Origin: an uncultured Oscillibacter sp.
GTDB taxonomy: Bacteria > Bacillota > Clostridia > Oscillospirales > Oscillospiraceae
Direction: 5' to 3'
NCBI GenBank assembly: GCA_900548505.1
Contig: URKI01000004.1
Location: 1-58,092 of the forward strand
DNA: 58,092 nucleotides
The notes under the pieces are model-generated. The model was not told the DNA's origin, did not search any database, and was given only the letters and a program-made list of their open reading frames with translations. The number at the start of each line of letters is the position of its first letter. Within the stretch, counting starts at the first letter, position 1. Below are positions 40,734 through 49,539 of this stretch, piece by piece. The translations under genes and the position numbers were made by a program.

Positions 40734-42296
40734 ATGAGCGCATCAAGAGAAAAGAAGACCCGTCAAGCTACGCCCAGCGTAGACTGGACCGATCCCAAGA
40801 CCGCCCGCGAGGCACAGCAGCGCAAGGCGGAAAAGCGCAGCAACATGATCTATGCTGCCATCGCGGTGGCGTTCGTCATCGTGGCCGTCGTCTCCCTGAC
40901 CTGGAAGTCCCAGATCATCCAAAAGCATGCCACCGCAGTCACCATCGGCGACGAAAAGTACACTGCCGGTGAAGTGAACTACTATTTCCAGCAGGTATAC
41001 CAGAACTTCCTGAGCCAGAACTCCTACTTCATCAGCTATCTGGGCCTGGATACCAGCAAGGATCTGCGGGATCAGGCCTATCCCGGCAGTGAGGACGGCC
41101 AGACCTGGTTCGACTACTTCCTGGACCAGACCATCCAGCAGATGACCACCGTCAAGGCCCTTAACGACGATGCTGCCGCCAACGGCTTTACCTGGACGGA
41201 TGAGATGCAGGCCGAGCTGGACAGCTCCATGCAGACCCTGAAGGACAACGTGTCCTCCTCCGGCTACTACACCTCCTTCAAGCAGTACCTGAGCGTGAAC
41301 TACGGCAGCCTGATGACGGAGAGCATCTTCACCGAGCAGCTGAAAGAGACCATGCTGGCCCAGGCTTACGCTACCGAGTACAGCGATGGCCTGACCTACA
41401 CCCTGGACGATCTCACCGCTGCCTACAACGAAGATCCCAACTCCTATGACAAGGTCGCCTATCAGAGCGTGCGCATCAGCGGCTCCGTGCCCACCGTGGA
41501 CGCCGACGGCAACACCGTGGAGGTCACCGACGAGATGAAGGCTGAGGCCATGGCCGAGGCCAAGGAGAAGGCCGACGCCATGTACGCCTCCTTCCAGGCC
41601 GGTCAGAGCCTGGAGTCCCTGTCTGAGGCAGACGAGGACACCTATTACACCAACTCCACCGGCGTGACCTACTTCTCCGACGCCCTGGGCGAGTGGCTGT
41701 TTGACTCCGCCCGCAAGGCCGGCGACTCCGCCGTGGTGGAGGACGAGGCCGGTTCTGCCTACTATGTGGTCTCCTTCGGCAGCCGCTTCCGGGATGAGTA
41801 CGACACTGTGAACGTGCGCCACATCCTGCTCAAGATCGACGACAGCGCCCTGGACACCGAGTCCGAGACCTACGAGGCCGATCTGCAGACCCTCAAGGAC
41901 GAGACCATGGCCAAGGCCGAGGATCTGCTGGCACAGTGGAAGGAAGGCGAGGCTACGGAGGATTCCTTCGCCGCCATGGCCAACGAGTACTCTGAGGACA
42001 CCGGCTCCAACACCACCGGCGGTCTCTATTCCCAGGTCGCCCAGGGTCAGATGGTCACCGAGTTCAATGACTGGTGCTTCGATCCCGCCCGTCAGGCTGG
42101 TGACACCGGCATCGTCTACGGCGAGAGCGACTCCTACAAGGGCTATCACGTGATGTACTTCGTGGGCAACGACCTGCCTTACTGGCAGGTGGAGGTCACC
42201 GAGACCCTGAAGAACAACGATGTCTCCGCCTGGTACGCGGAAAAGACCGCGGACTACACCGCGGAGCAGGGCAGCGGCGTCCGCTACGTCGGCTGA
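40734..42296 (+). CDS. Membrane-anchored SurA/PrsA-type peptidyl-prolyl isomerase
   Basis: 520 residues. A cytosolic basic N-terminus, one membrane helix (about 38-57, NMIYAAIAVAFVIVAVVSLTW), a large SurA_N-like chaperone region (about 65-330) and a parvulin domain (about 360-490; VNVRHILLKIDD ... FAAMANEYSEDTGSNTTGGLYSQVAQGQMVTEFNDWCFD). It would help fold exported proteins at the outer membrane face. It has a transmembrane anchor instead of the PrsA lipobox. The ribosome binding site (GAGAGGA) is about 12 nt from the ATG, rather far; no better start is visible. Confidence 0.93.
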   Translation: MSASREKKTRQATPSVDWTDPKTAREAQQRKAEKRSNMIYAAIAVAFVIVAVVSLTWKSQIIQKHATAVTIGDEKYTAGEVNYYFQQVYQNFLSQNSYFISYLGLDTSKDLRDQAYPGSEDGQTWFDYFLDQTIQQMTTVKALNDDAAANGFTWTDEMQAELDSSMQTLKDNVSSSGYYTSFKQYLSVNYGSLMTESIFTEQLKETMLAQAYATEYSDGLTYTLDDLTAAYNEDPNSYDKVAYQSVRISGSVPTVDADGNTVEVTDEMKAEAMAEAKEKADAMYASFQAGQSLESLSEADEDTYYTNSTGVTYFSDALGEWLFDSARKAGDSAVVEDEAGSAYYVVSFGSRFRDEYDTVNVRHILLKIDDSALDTESETYEADLQTLKDETMAKAEDLLAQWKEGEATEDSFAAMANEYSEDTGSNTTGGLYSQVAQGQMVTEFNDWCFDPARQAGDTGIVYGESDSYKGYHVMYFVGNDLPYWQVEVTETLKNNDVSAWYAEKTADYTAEQGSGVRYVG

Positions 42297-42315
42297 TCTT
42301 CCCTATCAAGACGCT

Positions 42316-42349
42316 AAAGCGGCCGGCATTTCGCCGGCCGCTTTCCCAT
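42316..42349 (+). terminator. Intrinsic terminator after the foldase gene
   Basis: A 12-bp stem AAAGCGGCCGGC / GCCGGCCGCTTT with an ATTTC loop. The trailing T tract is short, so partial read-through into tcdA is likely. Confidence 0.7.
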
Positions 42350-42368
42350 TCACAACGGAGGAAACACC

Positions 42369-43112
42369 ATGGAACATCCATTTTTGCGCTGTGAGATGCT
42401 CTGGGGCGAGGAGGCGCAGCAGCGCCTTGCCCGAAGCCACGTGATTCTGTTCGGCCTGGGCGGCGTAGGCAGCTATGTTGCTGAAAGCCTTGCCCGCGCC
42501 GGCATCGGCGAGCTGACCCTGGTGGACAACGACACCGTGGCTCTCACCAATCTCAATCGTCAGCTGGAGGCGCTCCACTCCACCCTGGGCAAGACCAAGG
42601 CCCAGGCCGTGGCAGAGCGCCTGCTGGACATCAATCCGGATCTGCAGCTCCATCCCATGTGCGCCACCTACGACGCCGCCCACCGGGACCTCTTCTTCCC
42701 CCAGGGCTGCCGGTATGACTATATCGTGGACGCCATTGACCTGGTCAGCTGCAAGATCGACCTGGCTGAGACTGCCCGGCGGCTGGACATCCCCCTCATC
42801 ATGGCCCTGGGCACCGGCAACAAGCTGGACCCCTCCCTGCTGCGCGTTGCGGACCTTTCCGAGACCTACGGCTGTCCCCTGGCTCGGGTCATGCGCAAGG
42901 AGCTGCGCAAGCGAGGCATGGAGCATGTGCAGGTGGTATTCAGCCCCGAAGAGGGCGTGACCCCTGCCCAGCCGGAAGCTCCGCCGCCGGGGCGGCGCAG
43001 TGTTCCCGGCAGCACCCCCTGGGTCCCCGCCGCCGCCGGGCTGCTGATCGGCAGCGCCGTGGTCCGCGGACTCATCCACCGGCAAAGCGATTCCAAAGAG
43101 AAAGAGATGTGA
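42369..43112 (+). CDS. tcdA: tRNA threonylcarbamoyladenosine dehydratase
   Basis: 247 residues. ThiF/E1-like fold with nucleotide motif GLGGVGSYVAESLARAGIG (about 29-47), DNDTVALTNLNRQ and DAIDLVSCKIDL, as in E. coli CsdL/TcdA and B. subtilis YrvM. It cyclises t6A at position 37 of ANN-decoding tRNAs. A C-terminal hydrophobic stretch (about 215-233, WVPAAAGLLIGSAVVRGLI) could anchor it, as in other TcdA proteins. ACGGAGG precedes the ATG. DUF554 follows 4 bp after the stop. Confidence 0.95.
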   Translation: MEHPFLRCEMLWGEEAQQRLARSHVILFGLGGVGSYVAESLARAGIGELTLVDNDTVALTNLNRQLEALHSTLGKTKAQAVAERLLDINPDLQLHPMCATYDAAHRDLFFPQGCRYDYIVDAIDLVSCKIDLAETARRLDIPLIMALGTGNKLDPSLLRVADLSETYGCPLARVMRKELRKRGMEHVQVVFSPEEGVTPAQPEAPPPGRRSVPGSTPWVPAAAGLLIGSAVVRGLIHRQSDSKEKEM

Positions 43113-43116
43113 GATC

Positions 43117-43848
43117 ATGCTGACAGGTACCATCGTCAACACGCTGGCCATTCTGGCCGGTTCCGCCGCAGGCCTCCTGATCAAATCGCTGGCAGGCCGC
43201 TGCTCCGGCTCCATGGCCGGCGCCAGCCTTCTGGGCCACCGGCTCCAGGCCATCATCATGCAGGGCGTCGCCCTGTGCATCCTCTATATCGGCATCGATG
43301 GGTGCCTGGAGGGCAGCAATGCCCTGATCGCCATTTTGTCCATGGTAATCGGTGCCCTTCTCGGAGAGCTTCTGGACCTGGACAAGCGGATGCGCTCCCT
43401 GGGTGACTGGGTCCAGCAGCGCACCGCCCACCTGCTGGGCTCGCAGGAGCCCGCCTCCATCTCCGAGGGCTTCGTCACCGCAAGTCTCCTGTTCTGTGTG
43501 GGGGCTATGGCCATTGTAGGCGCATTGAACGACGGCCTCACCGGCGACCACAGCACGCTCTTTGCAAAGTCCCTGCTGGACGGCATCAGCTCTGTGGTAT
43601 ACGCGGCCTCTCTGGGCGTGGGCGTAGCCTTCTCCGCCGCCGCAGTGCTGCTCTACCAGGGCGTCATCGCCGTGCTGGCCTCCTTCCTCCAGCCTTTCCT
43701 GGGGGACGCGGTCATCGCTGAGATGACCTGTGTGGGCTCGCTTTTGATCGTGGCGCTGGCGCTGAACATGCTGGGCGTCACCAAGATCAAGGTCATGAAC
43801 CTGGTGCCCGCCATTTTCCTGCCGATTCTGCTGTGCAGGTTCATGTAA
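43117..43848 (+). CDS. DUF554 membrane protein (YdfK/YqgA-like)
   Basis: 243 residues with six or seven hydrophobic segments. The start MLTGTIVNTLAILAGSAAGLLIK and the loop FVTASLLFCVGAMAIVGALNDGLTGD are the family signature. Function unknown; transporter-like by topology. It starts 4 bp after tcdA, so the two are probably cotranscribed. Confidence 0.92.
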   Translation: MLTGTIVNTLAILAGSAAGLLIKSLAGRCSGSMAGASLLGHRLQAIIMQGVALCILYIGIDGCLEGSNALIAILSMVIGALLGELLDLDKRMRSLGDWVQQRTAHLLGSQEPASISEGFVTASLLFCVGAMAIVGALNDGLTGDHSTLFAKSLLDGISSVVYAASLGVGVAFSAAAVLLYQGVIAVLASFLQPFLGDAVIAEMTCVGSLLIVALALNMLGVTKIKVMNLVPAIFLPILLCRFM

Positions 43849-43879
43849 AAAAAGAGACGGCTTCGGCCGTCTCTTTTTT
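43847..43879. terminator. Bidirectional intrinsic terminator
   Basis: A 14-15-bp stem around AGAGACGGC / GCCGTCTCT with a TTCG tetraloop and A/T tails, between convergent DUF554 and anti-sigma genes. Confidence 0.95.
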
Positions 43880-43891
43880 TGCTCTTTTCAT

Positions 43892-44920
43892 TCACTCCAG
43901 CGGGAACGTCTCATTTCCGATGCGCAGGGCCGTCACCTGGCTCAGATCCACCGGCACCCTCCAGTAGTAGGTGCTGCTCCAGCGGGTGTATTCCGCGTCC
44001 TGGAAACGGCTGGAGCCGCCGCTGCGCTCCACCACGCTCCCGTCCCGCAGGATCAGCGCGGCCCGCTCCGGCTCCCACTCCTGCTCCTCCGCCGACTGCA
44101 CATACTGGATCTCCGTAGCAGAGATCCGCACCTCCCGGATGGTGGTCCACCCAGCCTCCCGGGTATTCTGGTTCCGGGCCGGCACTTCCAGCTCGGGGAT
44201 GGTCCGCACCTGCCACTCCTCATCAGAAGACAGGGAGAAATGCAGCGTCCAGGTCCCCTCTGCCGCCGGAGTCTCCTCCCAGTCTCCGCCGATCTCCTTT
44301 CGGTTCAGATCCTCCAGCACCAGTGTGGCCGCTCTGGGCTCATCCAGCAAGGTGCTCTTCCCTGCCAGATCGATAGTGTATTGCAGCAGCACGGTAAACG
44401 CGCCGTCCGATGCCGTGCCGCTGTAAAGGGTCTGGATGCCGGAACCGCCGGGTGTATCGTGGATCTTCTCCGGGTCCGGGTCCAGCGTCAGTTCCACGCG
44501 TCCGAAGTCGTAGCGGTGGTCCTCATCCTCTTCGTAGCTGCCGCTGACTTTCAGCAGCAGCCAGATGCCGGAGTCCCCCGCCGTAACGGAATCCAGCGTC
44601 ACGGTCACGCTGTTCTGAGTATCCTGAACGCCCACCTTTTCCGTCAAGTGGTCGATAAACGCCAGCTGCTCCGCACTCATCTCCGTGTCATTTTGCTCCG
44701 TCCACTGCCGGGCAAACCAGCCCTGCAGCGTACCCGGCATCCCCACCGTGGCAATGGCTGAACCGGCCAGCACCGCCAGAATGGCCGCAGCGATCAAAAT
44801 TCCCTTGGGGAACCGCTTTTTCGGATTTCTTCGCTCCAGTTTCGTCATTTGCGCCACCTCCTCGCGCAGTTTCTCGGAGGCATGCACCTGATCAAAGACC
44901 TGCCGATATTCCTCTTTCAT
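43892..44920 (-). CDS. DUF4179-type membrane-anchored anti-sigma factor
   Basis: 342 residues. A short cytosolic N-terminal helix region (MKEEYRQVFDQVHASEKLREEVAQM, about 1-38) would bind the sigma factor; one membrane helix follows (about 39-57, GILIAAAILAVLAGSAIATVG), then an extracellular beta-rich DUF4179 domain (VGVQDTQNSVTVTLDSVTAGDSGIWLLLKVSG ...). It starts 3 bp after the ECF sigma gene, the standard sigma/anti-sigma pair. The signal it senses is unknown. Confidence 0.9.
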   Translation of the reverse strand: MKEEYRQVFDQVHASEKLREEVAQMTKLERRNPKKRFPKGILIAAAILAVLAGSAIATVGMPGTLQGWFARQWTEQNDTEMSAEQLAFIDHLTEKVGVQDTQNSVTVTLDSVTAGDSGIWLLLKVSGSYEEDEDHRYDFGRVELTLDPDPEKIHDTPGGSGIQTLYSGTASDGAFTVLLQYTIDLAGKSTLLDEPRAATLVLEDLNRKEIGGDWEETPAAEGTWTLHFSLSSDEEWQVRTIPELEVPARNQNTREAGWTTIREVRISATEIQYVQSAEEQEWEPERAALILRDGSVVERSGGSSRFQDAEYTRWSSTYYWRVPVDLSQVTALRIGNETFPLE

Positions 44921-44923
44921 CTC

Positions 44924-45394
44924 TCACGCCTCCTCCAATGCTCGTTTCAGCTTCTCCCGCCCCCGGGCCAGGCGGGTCTGTACCGTAGAGACTTTCAGCC
45001 CCAGCAGCTCCCCCGTCTCCGCCGCGGAATAGCCCTCGTAATAATAGAGGTACAGCGGCAGCCGGTACTTGGCCGGCAGGGCCCGTACCGCCTCATACAG
45101 GGCACTTTGCCCCGGATCGGTGAACGACGGCTCCGGGCAATGCTCCAAGGCCACAGTCCGGGTGCGCCAGGGGCTGCACCCCATATCCCGGCACACGTTC
45201 ACCGCCACCCGGGCCAGCCAATAGCGCAGGTGCTCCTCCCCGGTGAAGGACACCTCTGCCCGCCACAGCCGCAGCATGGTCTCCTGGGCGGCATCCTCCG
45301 CATCCTGGGGGCTGCGGAAATAGTTGAGGGCGATGCGGTACACCATATCCAGATACCGCTCCGCGGCTTTTTGGAACTCCTGCTCAGTCAGCAT
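44924..45394 (-). CDS. ECF-type RNA polymerase sigma factor
   Basis: 156 residues. Region 2 (YLDMVYRIALNYFRSPQDAEDAAQETMLRLWRA) and region 4 (LPAKYRLPLYLYYYEGYSAAETGELLGLKVSTVQTRLARGREKLKRAL) are clear. GAGGAGAG precedes the ATG. It probably transcribes its own operon, though I found no clear ECF promoter upstream. A 12-bp palindrome GAAAAGCTTTTC lies at 45409-45420, just upstream. Confidence 0.95.
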   Translation of the reverse strand: MLTEQEFQKAAERYLDMVYRIALNYFRSPQDAEDAAQETMLRLWRAEVSFTGEEHLRYWLARVAVNVCRDMGCSPWRTRTVALEHCPEPSFTDPGQSALYEAVRALPAKYRLPLYLYYYEGYSAAETGELLGLKVSTVQTRLARGREKLKRALEEA

Positions 45395-45476
45395 GAACGT
45401 CTCTCCTCGAAAAGCTTTTCACCTGTAATACGGAGTAGGCGCGGGAAATATCCCAGCAGTTTGCCTGTTTACCAAA

Positions 45477-45508
45477 AAAATTCTCCGGCCTCACAGCCGG
45501 AGAATTTT
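45477..45508 (-). terminator. Intrinsic terminator after the YfcC-type carrier gene
   Basis: A 13-bp stem AAAATTCTCCGGC / GCCGGAGAATTTT, T-rich in both directions, just past the stop at 45514. Confidence 0.9.
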
Positions 45509-45513
45509 CTTAT

Positions 45514-46917
45514 TCAGAAAGGACCGTAATTGGTCATGGTGGCGATGAGCATGAACACCGCACAGATGGCCAACTCTACACCTACCACCGGCAGGGCGAA
45601 CTTGAACCACTTGTTGAAGGGAATGCCCGCCACGCCCAACGACGCGCACAGCGTGCCGTGGGTGGGGATGATGGCGTTAGTGAAGCCGTCGCCAAACTGG
45701 AACGCCAGCACGGCAGTCTGCCGGCTGATGCCGATGATATCCGCCAGAGGCGTCATGATGGGCATGGTGGTAGACGCCTGGCCGGAGCCGGAGGGGATGA
45801 AGAAATTGATGACGCACTGCACCAGCAGCATACCCTCCGCAGCCACTGCCTTGGGAAGTCCGGAGATGACCGTAGCCAGGGCGTAGACGATGGTATCCAG
45901 GATCTGGCCCTCGGTCATGACCACCAGGATGCCCCGGGCGATGCCCACGATCAGGGCGCCCATGGCGATGTCCTTGGCACCGGCGATGAAGTCCCGGGCC
46001 ATGCCATTGGGGGTGGTGCCGCCTACGATGCCGCCCACCAGGCCCATGCCCAGGAACACTGCCGCGATATCCAGCACACCCCAGCCGAAGTTGATGACGC
46101 CGTAGACGATGATGCCCAGGCCGCCGGCCAGCACCAGCAGCACCAGGATGTCCCGGCCGCGCAGCGTCACGTCCTCAATGGTGACCCGCTGGTCCTTCTG
46201 GGAAAGCTCCAGATCATACACATAGCTGGCGGAGGGGTCCCGCTTCACCTTTCCGGCATAGCGGAGAATGCAGGTGGGCACTGCCACCAGCATACACACC
46301 CACACAGCGATCCGCAGCGGCATGCCGGAGAACGTGGGCAGCTCCGCGATCTTCTGGGCCACGCCCACCGTGAAGGGGTTCATGAAGCCGGAGGAGAAAC
46401 CGATGGCCGCGCCGAACGTGACCATGGCCATGCCCACAATGGCGTCGTAGCCCAGCGCACGGGCCAGAGCGATGCCGATGGGGATAAAGATGATGGTCTC
46501 CTCGGACATGCCGAAGGTGGCGCCGCCCAGAGAGAAGGCAAACATCATCAGGGGGATCAGAAGCTTTTCTCTGCCCTGGAGCTTATAGGCCAGCTTTTTG
46601 ATGCCGTTTTCCATGGCGCCCGTGCGGGTGATGATGTTGAACGCACCGCCCACCACAAAGATGAACACCATGATATCCGCCACCTCCAGCATACCGTCGG
46701 GGATGGCATGAAGCAGGCCGAACAGGCTCACCGGCGTTTGATCCACGTAGGTGAAGGAGTTGGGGTCAACCACATTGCGGTCCGCTGTCTCATTGTACAC
46801 CCGCTCATAGCTGCCGGCAGGGATCAGATAGGTGCATACCGTCATCAGTGCGATGATGCATGCCAAAATCACGAAGGTATGGGGAAACGCCAGTTTTTTC
46901 TTTCTTTTTTCTTCCAC
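45514..46917 (-). CDS. YfcC-family (C4-dicarboxylate anaerobic carrier-like) transporter
   Basis: 467 residues from a GTG at 46917 (GGAGG 7 nt upstream). About twelve membrane segments with family motifs FPHTFVILACIIALMTVCTYLIPAGSY, GGATFGMSEETIIFIPIGIALARALGYD, GFSSGFMNPFTVGVAQ and IPSGSGQASTTMPIMTPLAD. The superfamily includes DcuC and the basic amino-acid/peptide carriers annotated YfcC; substrate is unknown. Its gene sits next to the ribosomal cluster, facing the same way, but behind the rplL terminator. Confidence 0.93.
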   Translation of the reverse strand: MEEKRKKKLAFPHTFVILACIIALMTVCTYLIPAGSYERVYNETADRNVVDPNSFTYVDQTPVSLFGLLHAIPDGMLEVADIMVFIFVVGGAFNIITRTGAMENGIKKLAYKLQGREKLLIPLMMFAFSLGGATFGMSEETIIFIPIGIALARALGYDAIVGMAMVTFGAAIGFSSGFMNPFTVGVAQKIAELPTFSGMPLRIAVWVCMLVAVPTCILRYAGKVKRDPSASYVYDLELSQKDQRVTIEDVTLRGRDILVLLVLAGGLGIIVYGVINFGWGVLDIAAVFLGMGLVGGIVGGTTPNGMARDFIAGAKDIAMGALIVGIARGILVVMTEGQILDTIVYALATVISGLPKAVAAEGMLLVQCVINFFIPSGSGQASTTMPIMTPLADIIGISRQTAVLAFQFGDGFTNAIIPTHGTLCASLGVAGIPFNKWFKFALPVVGVELAICAVFMLIATMTNYGPF

Positions 46918-46939
46918 TGTGGGACCTCCATATCACACA

Positions 46940-46978
46940 CAAAAAAGAGGGCCCGGGGTAATTCACTACCTCGGGCCC
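46940..46978 (-). terminator. Intrinsic terminator of rplJ-rplL
   Basis: On the minus strand, GGGCCCGAGGTA pairs with TACCCCGGGCCC and is followed by TCTTTTTT (46978 down to 46940). Confidence 0.92.
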
Positions 46979-47016
46979 ACTTCGGGTCAAAACACGCTGT
47001 ATGGCCGGGAGCGAAA

Positions 47017-47388
47017 TTACTTCAGCTCGACCTTGGCGCCAGCCTCTTCCAGCTGCTTCTTCAGGGTCTCAGCCTCGTCCTTGGACACGCCCTCCTTCAG
47101 GGTCTTGGGAGCGCCCTCGACGGTAGCCTTAGCCTCAGCCAGGCCCTGGCCGGTGATTTCGCGGACAGCCTTGATGACCTTGATCTTGGCAGCGGCGTCG
47201 AAGCCAGCCAGGACCACGTCGAACTCGGTCTTCTCCTCAGCAGCGGGAGCAGCAGCGCCAGCAGCGGGAGCAGCCATAGCGGCGGCAGAAACGCCGAACT
47301 CTTCCTCCAGAGCGTGCACCAGCTCGCTCAGCTCCAGAACGGTCAGGGCCTTGATCTCTTCGATCATAGCGGTAACTTTCTCAGACAT
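47017..47388 (-). CDS. rplL: Ribosomal protein bL12 (L7/L12)
   Basis: 123 residues, full length: N-terminal dimerisation region (LTVLELSELVHALEEEFGV), Ala-rich hinge (AAAMAAPAAGAAAPAAEE) and the C-terminal factor-binding domain (KIKVIKAVREITGQGLAEAKATVE). It forms the ribosomal stalk on L10 and recruits GTPases. Last gene of the cluster. Confidence 0.99.
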   Translation of the reverse strand: MSEKVTAMIEEIKALTVLELSELVHALEEEFGVSAAAMAAPAAGAAAPAAEEKTEFDVVLAGFDAAAKIKVIKAVREITGQGLAEAKATVEGAPKTLKEGVSKDEAETLKKQLEEAGAKVELK

Positions 47389-47437
47389 TGTATTTGCCTC
47401 CTAATTGTAAAATTTAAAAATGGGTTGCCGGGAATGA

Positions 47438-47971
47438 TTATTCCGCGGCGGGAGCCTCTTCGGCAGCCTCGGCGGGAGCGCCGTTCTTCTCGGCGATCTG
47501 CTTGAGGACCACAGCCAGGCCGGTGATGGGGGCCAGCATGGTGCCCAGGACCTGCGCCTGCAGGACGGGCAGAGCGGGGATGGAAGCCAGAGAGTTGATG
47601 GTGGCCAGATCCACGGGCTTGCCGTCCATGAAACCACCCTTGATCTCGAACTTGCCGTCCAGCTTCTTGGCATAGTTGGCCATGACCCGGGCGGGAGCCA
47701 CGGGATCGTCGCACAGAGCCAGAGAAGTGGTACCGTTGAGCAGGCCGTCCAGCTCGCTCAGGCCGGTGTTGTTGAAAGCGAAGCGGAGCAGCGTGTTCTT
47801 CACGACAGCGTAATCCACATTGCTCTCACGGCACTCCCGACGCAGCGCGGTGTCTTCTTCAACGGTGATACCCTTGTAGTCGACAATCACGCCCGCGGTG
47901 GCCTTCTGGATCTTCTCGGTCAGCTCGGCAACGATAGCCTGCTTTTCAGATAAGACCTTTGCGTTAGGCAT
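47438..47971 (-). CDS. rplJ: Ribosomal protein uL10
   Basis: 177 residues from the ATG at 47971 (GGAGGTG upstream); the frame extends to 48043 but without a ribosome binding site. MPNAKVLSEKQAIVAELTEKI ... VDYKGITVEEDTALRRECRES ... VVKNTLLRFA is typical. It anchors L12 dimers and, with L12, represses its own mRNA through the leader at 47990-48122. Confidence 0.98.
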   Translation of the reverse strand: MPNAKVLSEKQAIVAELTEKIQKATAGVIVDYKGITVEEDTALRRECRESNVDYAVVKNTLLRFAFNNTGLSELDGLLNGTTSLALCDDPVAPARVMANYAKKLDGKFEIKGGFMDGKPVDLATINSLASIPALPVLQAQVLGTMLAPITGLAVVLKQIAEKNGAPAEAAEEAPAAE

Positions 47972-47989
47972 TCTTGTTTTCACCTCCAC

Positions 47990-48122
47990 AGGAATTGTAG
48001 GTGCGTTCAAAAAGGAAACCGTCCTTATGCCGCAAGGACACAAGGACGGTGTAGCAATCTTACGATATGCCGCCCTCGGCAGGATTTACGGGCAAAACCC
48101 ACCTGCTGTCTTTGGAACGCAT
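47990..48122 (-). promoter_or_regulatory. Ribosomal protein L10 leader with attenuator
   Basis: The transcript from the promoter at 48129 crosses about 130 nt before rplJ. It contains a CCGTCCTT/AAGGACGG hairpin (48049-48019 on the minus strand) followed by TTTCCTTTTT, an intrinsic terminator upstream of the start codon. This matches the position and logic of Firmicutes L10 leaders, where the L10-L12 complex binding favours termination. Sequence match to the family model was not computed. Confidence 0.75.
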
Positions 48123-48128
48123 CTGATA

Positions 48129-48157
48129 TTATATTCAAGGAACTGACAAATGTCAAC
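48129..48157 (-). promoter_or_regulatory. Consensus promoter of rplJ-rplL
   Basis: On the minus strand: perfect -35 TTGACA (48157-48152), 17-bp spacer, perfect -10 TATAAT (48134-48129). The strongest promoter in the window. Confidence 0.93.
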
Positions 48158-48206
48158 CCTCAAATATGCGTTTTTTCCGCAAATCGGGGATGCGCTCCCC
48201 GAAAGA

Positions 48207-48899
48207 TCACACCATCTTGGCGGTGTTCATCTTCACGCCGGGGCCCATGGTAGAAGCGGCCACGCAGCTGCGGATATACTGGCCCTTAGCCGCGGCGGGC
48301 TTGGCCTTGATGATGGCACCCATGAGGGCGTTGTAGTTCTCGGTCAGCTTCTCAGCGCCGAAGGACACCTTGCCGATGGGGCAGTGGATGATGTTGGTCT
48401 TGTCCAGGCGGTACTCGATCTTACCGGCCTTGACTTCCTTGACGGCCTTGGCCACGTCGGGAGTCACGGTGCCGGCCTTGGGAGAGGGCATCAGACCCTT
48501 GGGGCCCAGAACCTTACCCAGACGGCCCACCAGGCCCATCATGTCGGGGCTGGCGACCACCACGTCAAAGTCGAACCAGTTTTCCTTCTGGATCTTCTCG
48601 ACCATGTCCATATCGCCCACGAAGTCGGCGCCGGCCTCACGGGCAGCGTCAGCCTTGTCGCCCTTGGCGAACACCAGGACGCGGACGGTCTTGCCGGTGC
48701 CGTGGGGCAGCACGATGGCGCCACGGACCTGCTGATCGGCGTGACGGGAGTCAACGCCCAGCTTCACATGCAGCTCCACAGTCTCGTCGAACTTGGCGCT
48801 GGCGGTTTTGCAGATGAGAGCCATGCCATCGGCAGCCTCGTACAGAGTGTTCTTGTCGATCTGCTTGGCACTTTCCTGATATTTCTTGCCTCTAAACAA
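48207..48899 (-). CDS. rplA: Ribosomal protein uL1
   Basis: 230 residues from a TTG at 48899 (GGAGGAAG 7 nt upstream). GKKYQESAKQIDKNTLYEAADGMAL, LPHGTGKTVRVLVFAKGD and LGKVLGPKGLMPSPKAGTVT are the L1 signatures. It follows rplK after about 105 bp. Confidence 0.98.
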   Translation of the reverse strand: MFRGKKYQESAKQIDKNTLYEAADGMALICKTASAKFDETVELHVKLGVDSRHADQQVRGAIVLPHGTGKTVRVLVFAKGDKADAAREAGADFVGDMDMVEKIQKENWFDFDVVVASPDMMGLVGRLGKVLGPKGLMPSPKAGTVTPDVAKAVKEVKAGKIEYRLDKTNIIHCPIGKVSFGAEKLTENYNALMGAIIKAKPAAAKGQYIRSCVAASTMGPGVKMNTAKMV

Positions 48900-49004
48900 T
48901 GTTACTTCCTCCTCATAGTGGTTCTTCGGAATTAAATCCTCCCACTGTATGGAGCGGCCTTCCAGCCGCTCGGCTGTTATGAATGGTCAGTTGTCGCGGA
49001 CAGA

Positions 49005-49430
49005 TCAGTCGCCCACGGTGACGCCCATGGAGCGGCAGGTGCCTTCGATCATGCTCATGGCAGCTTCCAGGCTGGCGGCGTTCAGGTCGCGCATCTTGAT
49101 CTCGGCGATCTTCTGGACGGAGGCCTTGGAGATGGTGGCCACCTTGTTCTTGTTGGGCACGCCGGAACCGGACTCGATGTTGCACTCCTTCTTGATCAGG
49201 ACGGCTGCGGGAGGCGTCTTAGTGATGAAGGAGAAGGAACGGTCGGCATAGACGGTGATGACCACGGGGATGATCATGCCCATGTCGTTCTTGGTGCGCT
49301 CGTTGAACTCCTTGGTGAACGCGGCGATGTTGACGCCGTGCTGGCCCAGAGCGGGGCCGACCGGGGGAGCGGGAGTCGCTTTGCCTGCGGGGATCTGCAG
49401 TTTTACATAACCAGTAATCTTCTGTGCCAC
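49005..49430 (-). CDS. rplK: Ribosomal protein uL11
   Basis: 141 residues from a GTG at 49430 (GGAGGTG upstream). MAQKITGYVKLQIPAGKATPAPPVGPALGQHGVNI is diagnostic; C-terminal rRNA-binding domain intact. Needed for GTPase centre function and the stringent response. Confidence 0.98.
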   Translation of the reverse strand: MAQKITGYVKLQIPAGKATPAPPVGPALGQHGVNIAAFTKEFNERTKNDMGMIIPVVITVYADRSFSFITKTPPAAVLIKKECNIESGSGVPNKNKVATISKASVQKIAEIKMRDLNAASLEAAMSMIEGTCRSMGVTVGD

Positions 49431-49539
49431 GGAGTAGCACCTCCTAAAATCATAAATGTGGTGGCGGCACGAAGCCGTCTTTGGCGGGATATCCATCCCT
49501 CCCACTTGCGCCGGAAACCGCCCGGCACGGCGGGGACGC

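Noticed and set aside
42301..43112. Sulfur-carrier activation (ThiF/MoeB) instead of TcdA
   Set aside because: The gene is ThiF-like, but length, the DNDTVALTNLNRQ pattern, the C-terminal hydrophobic tail and the absence of moaD/thiS favour TcdA.
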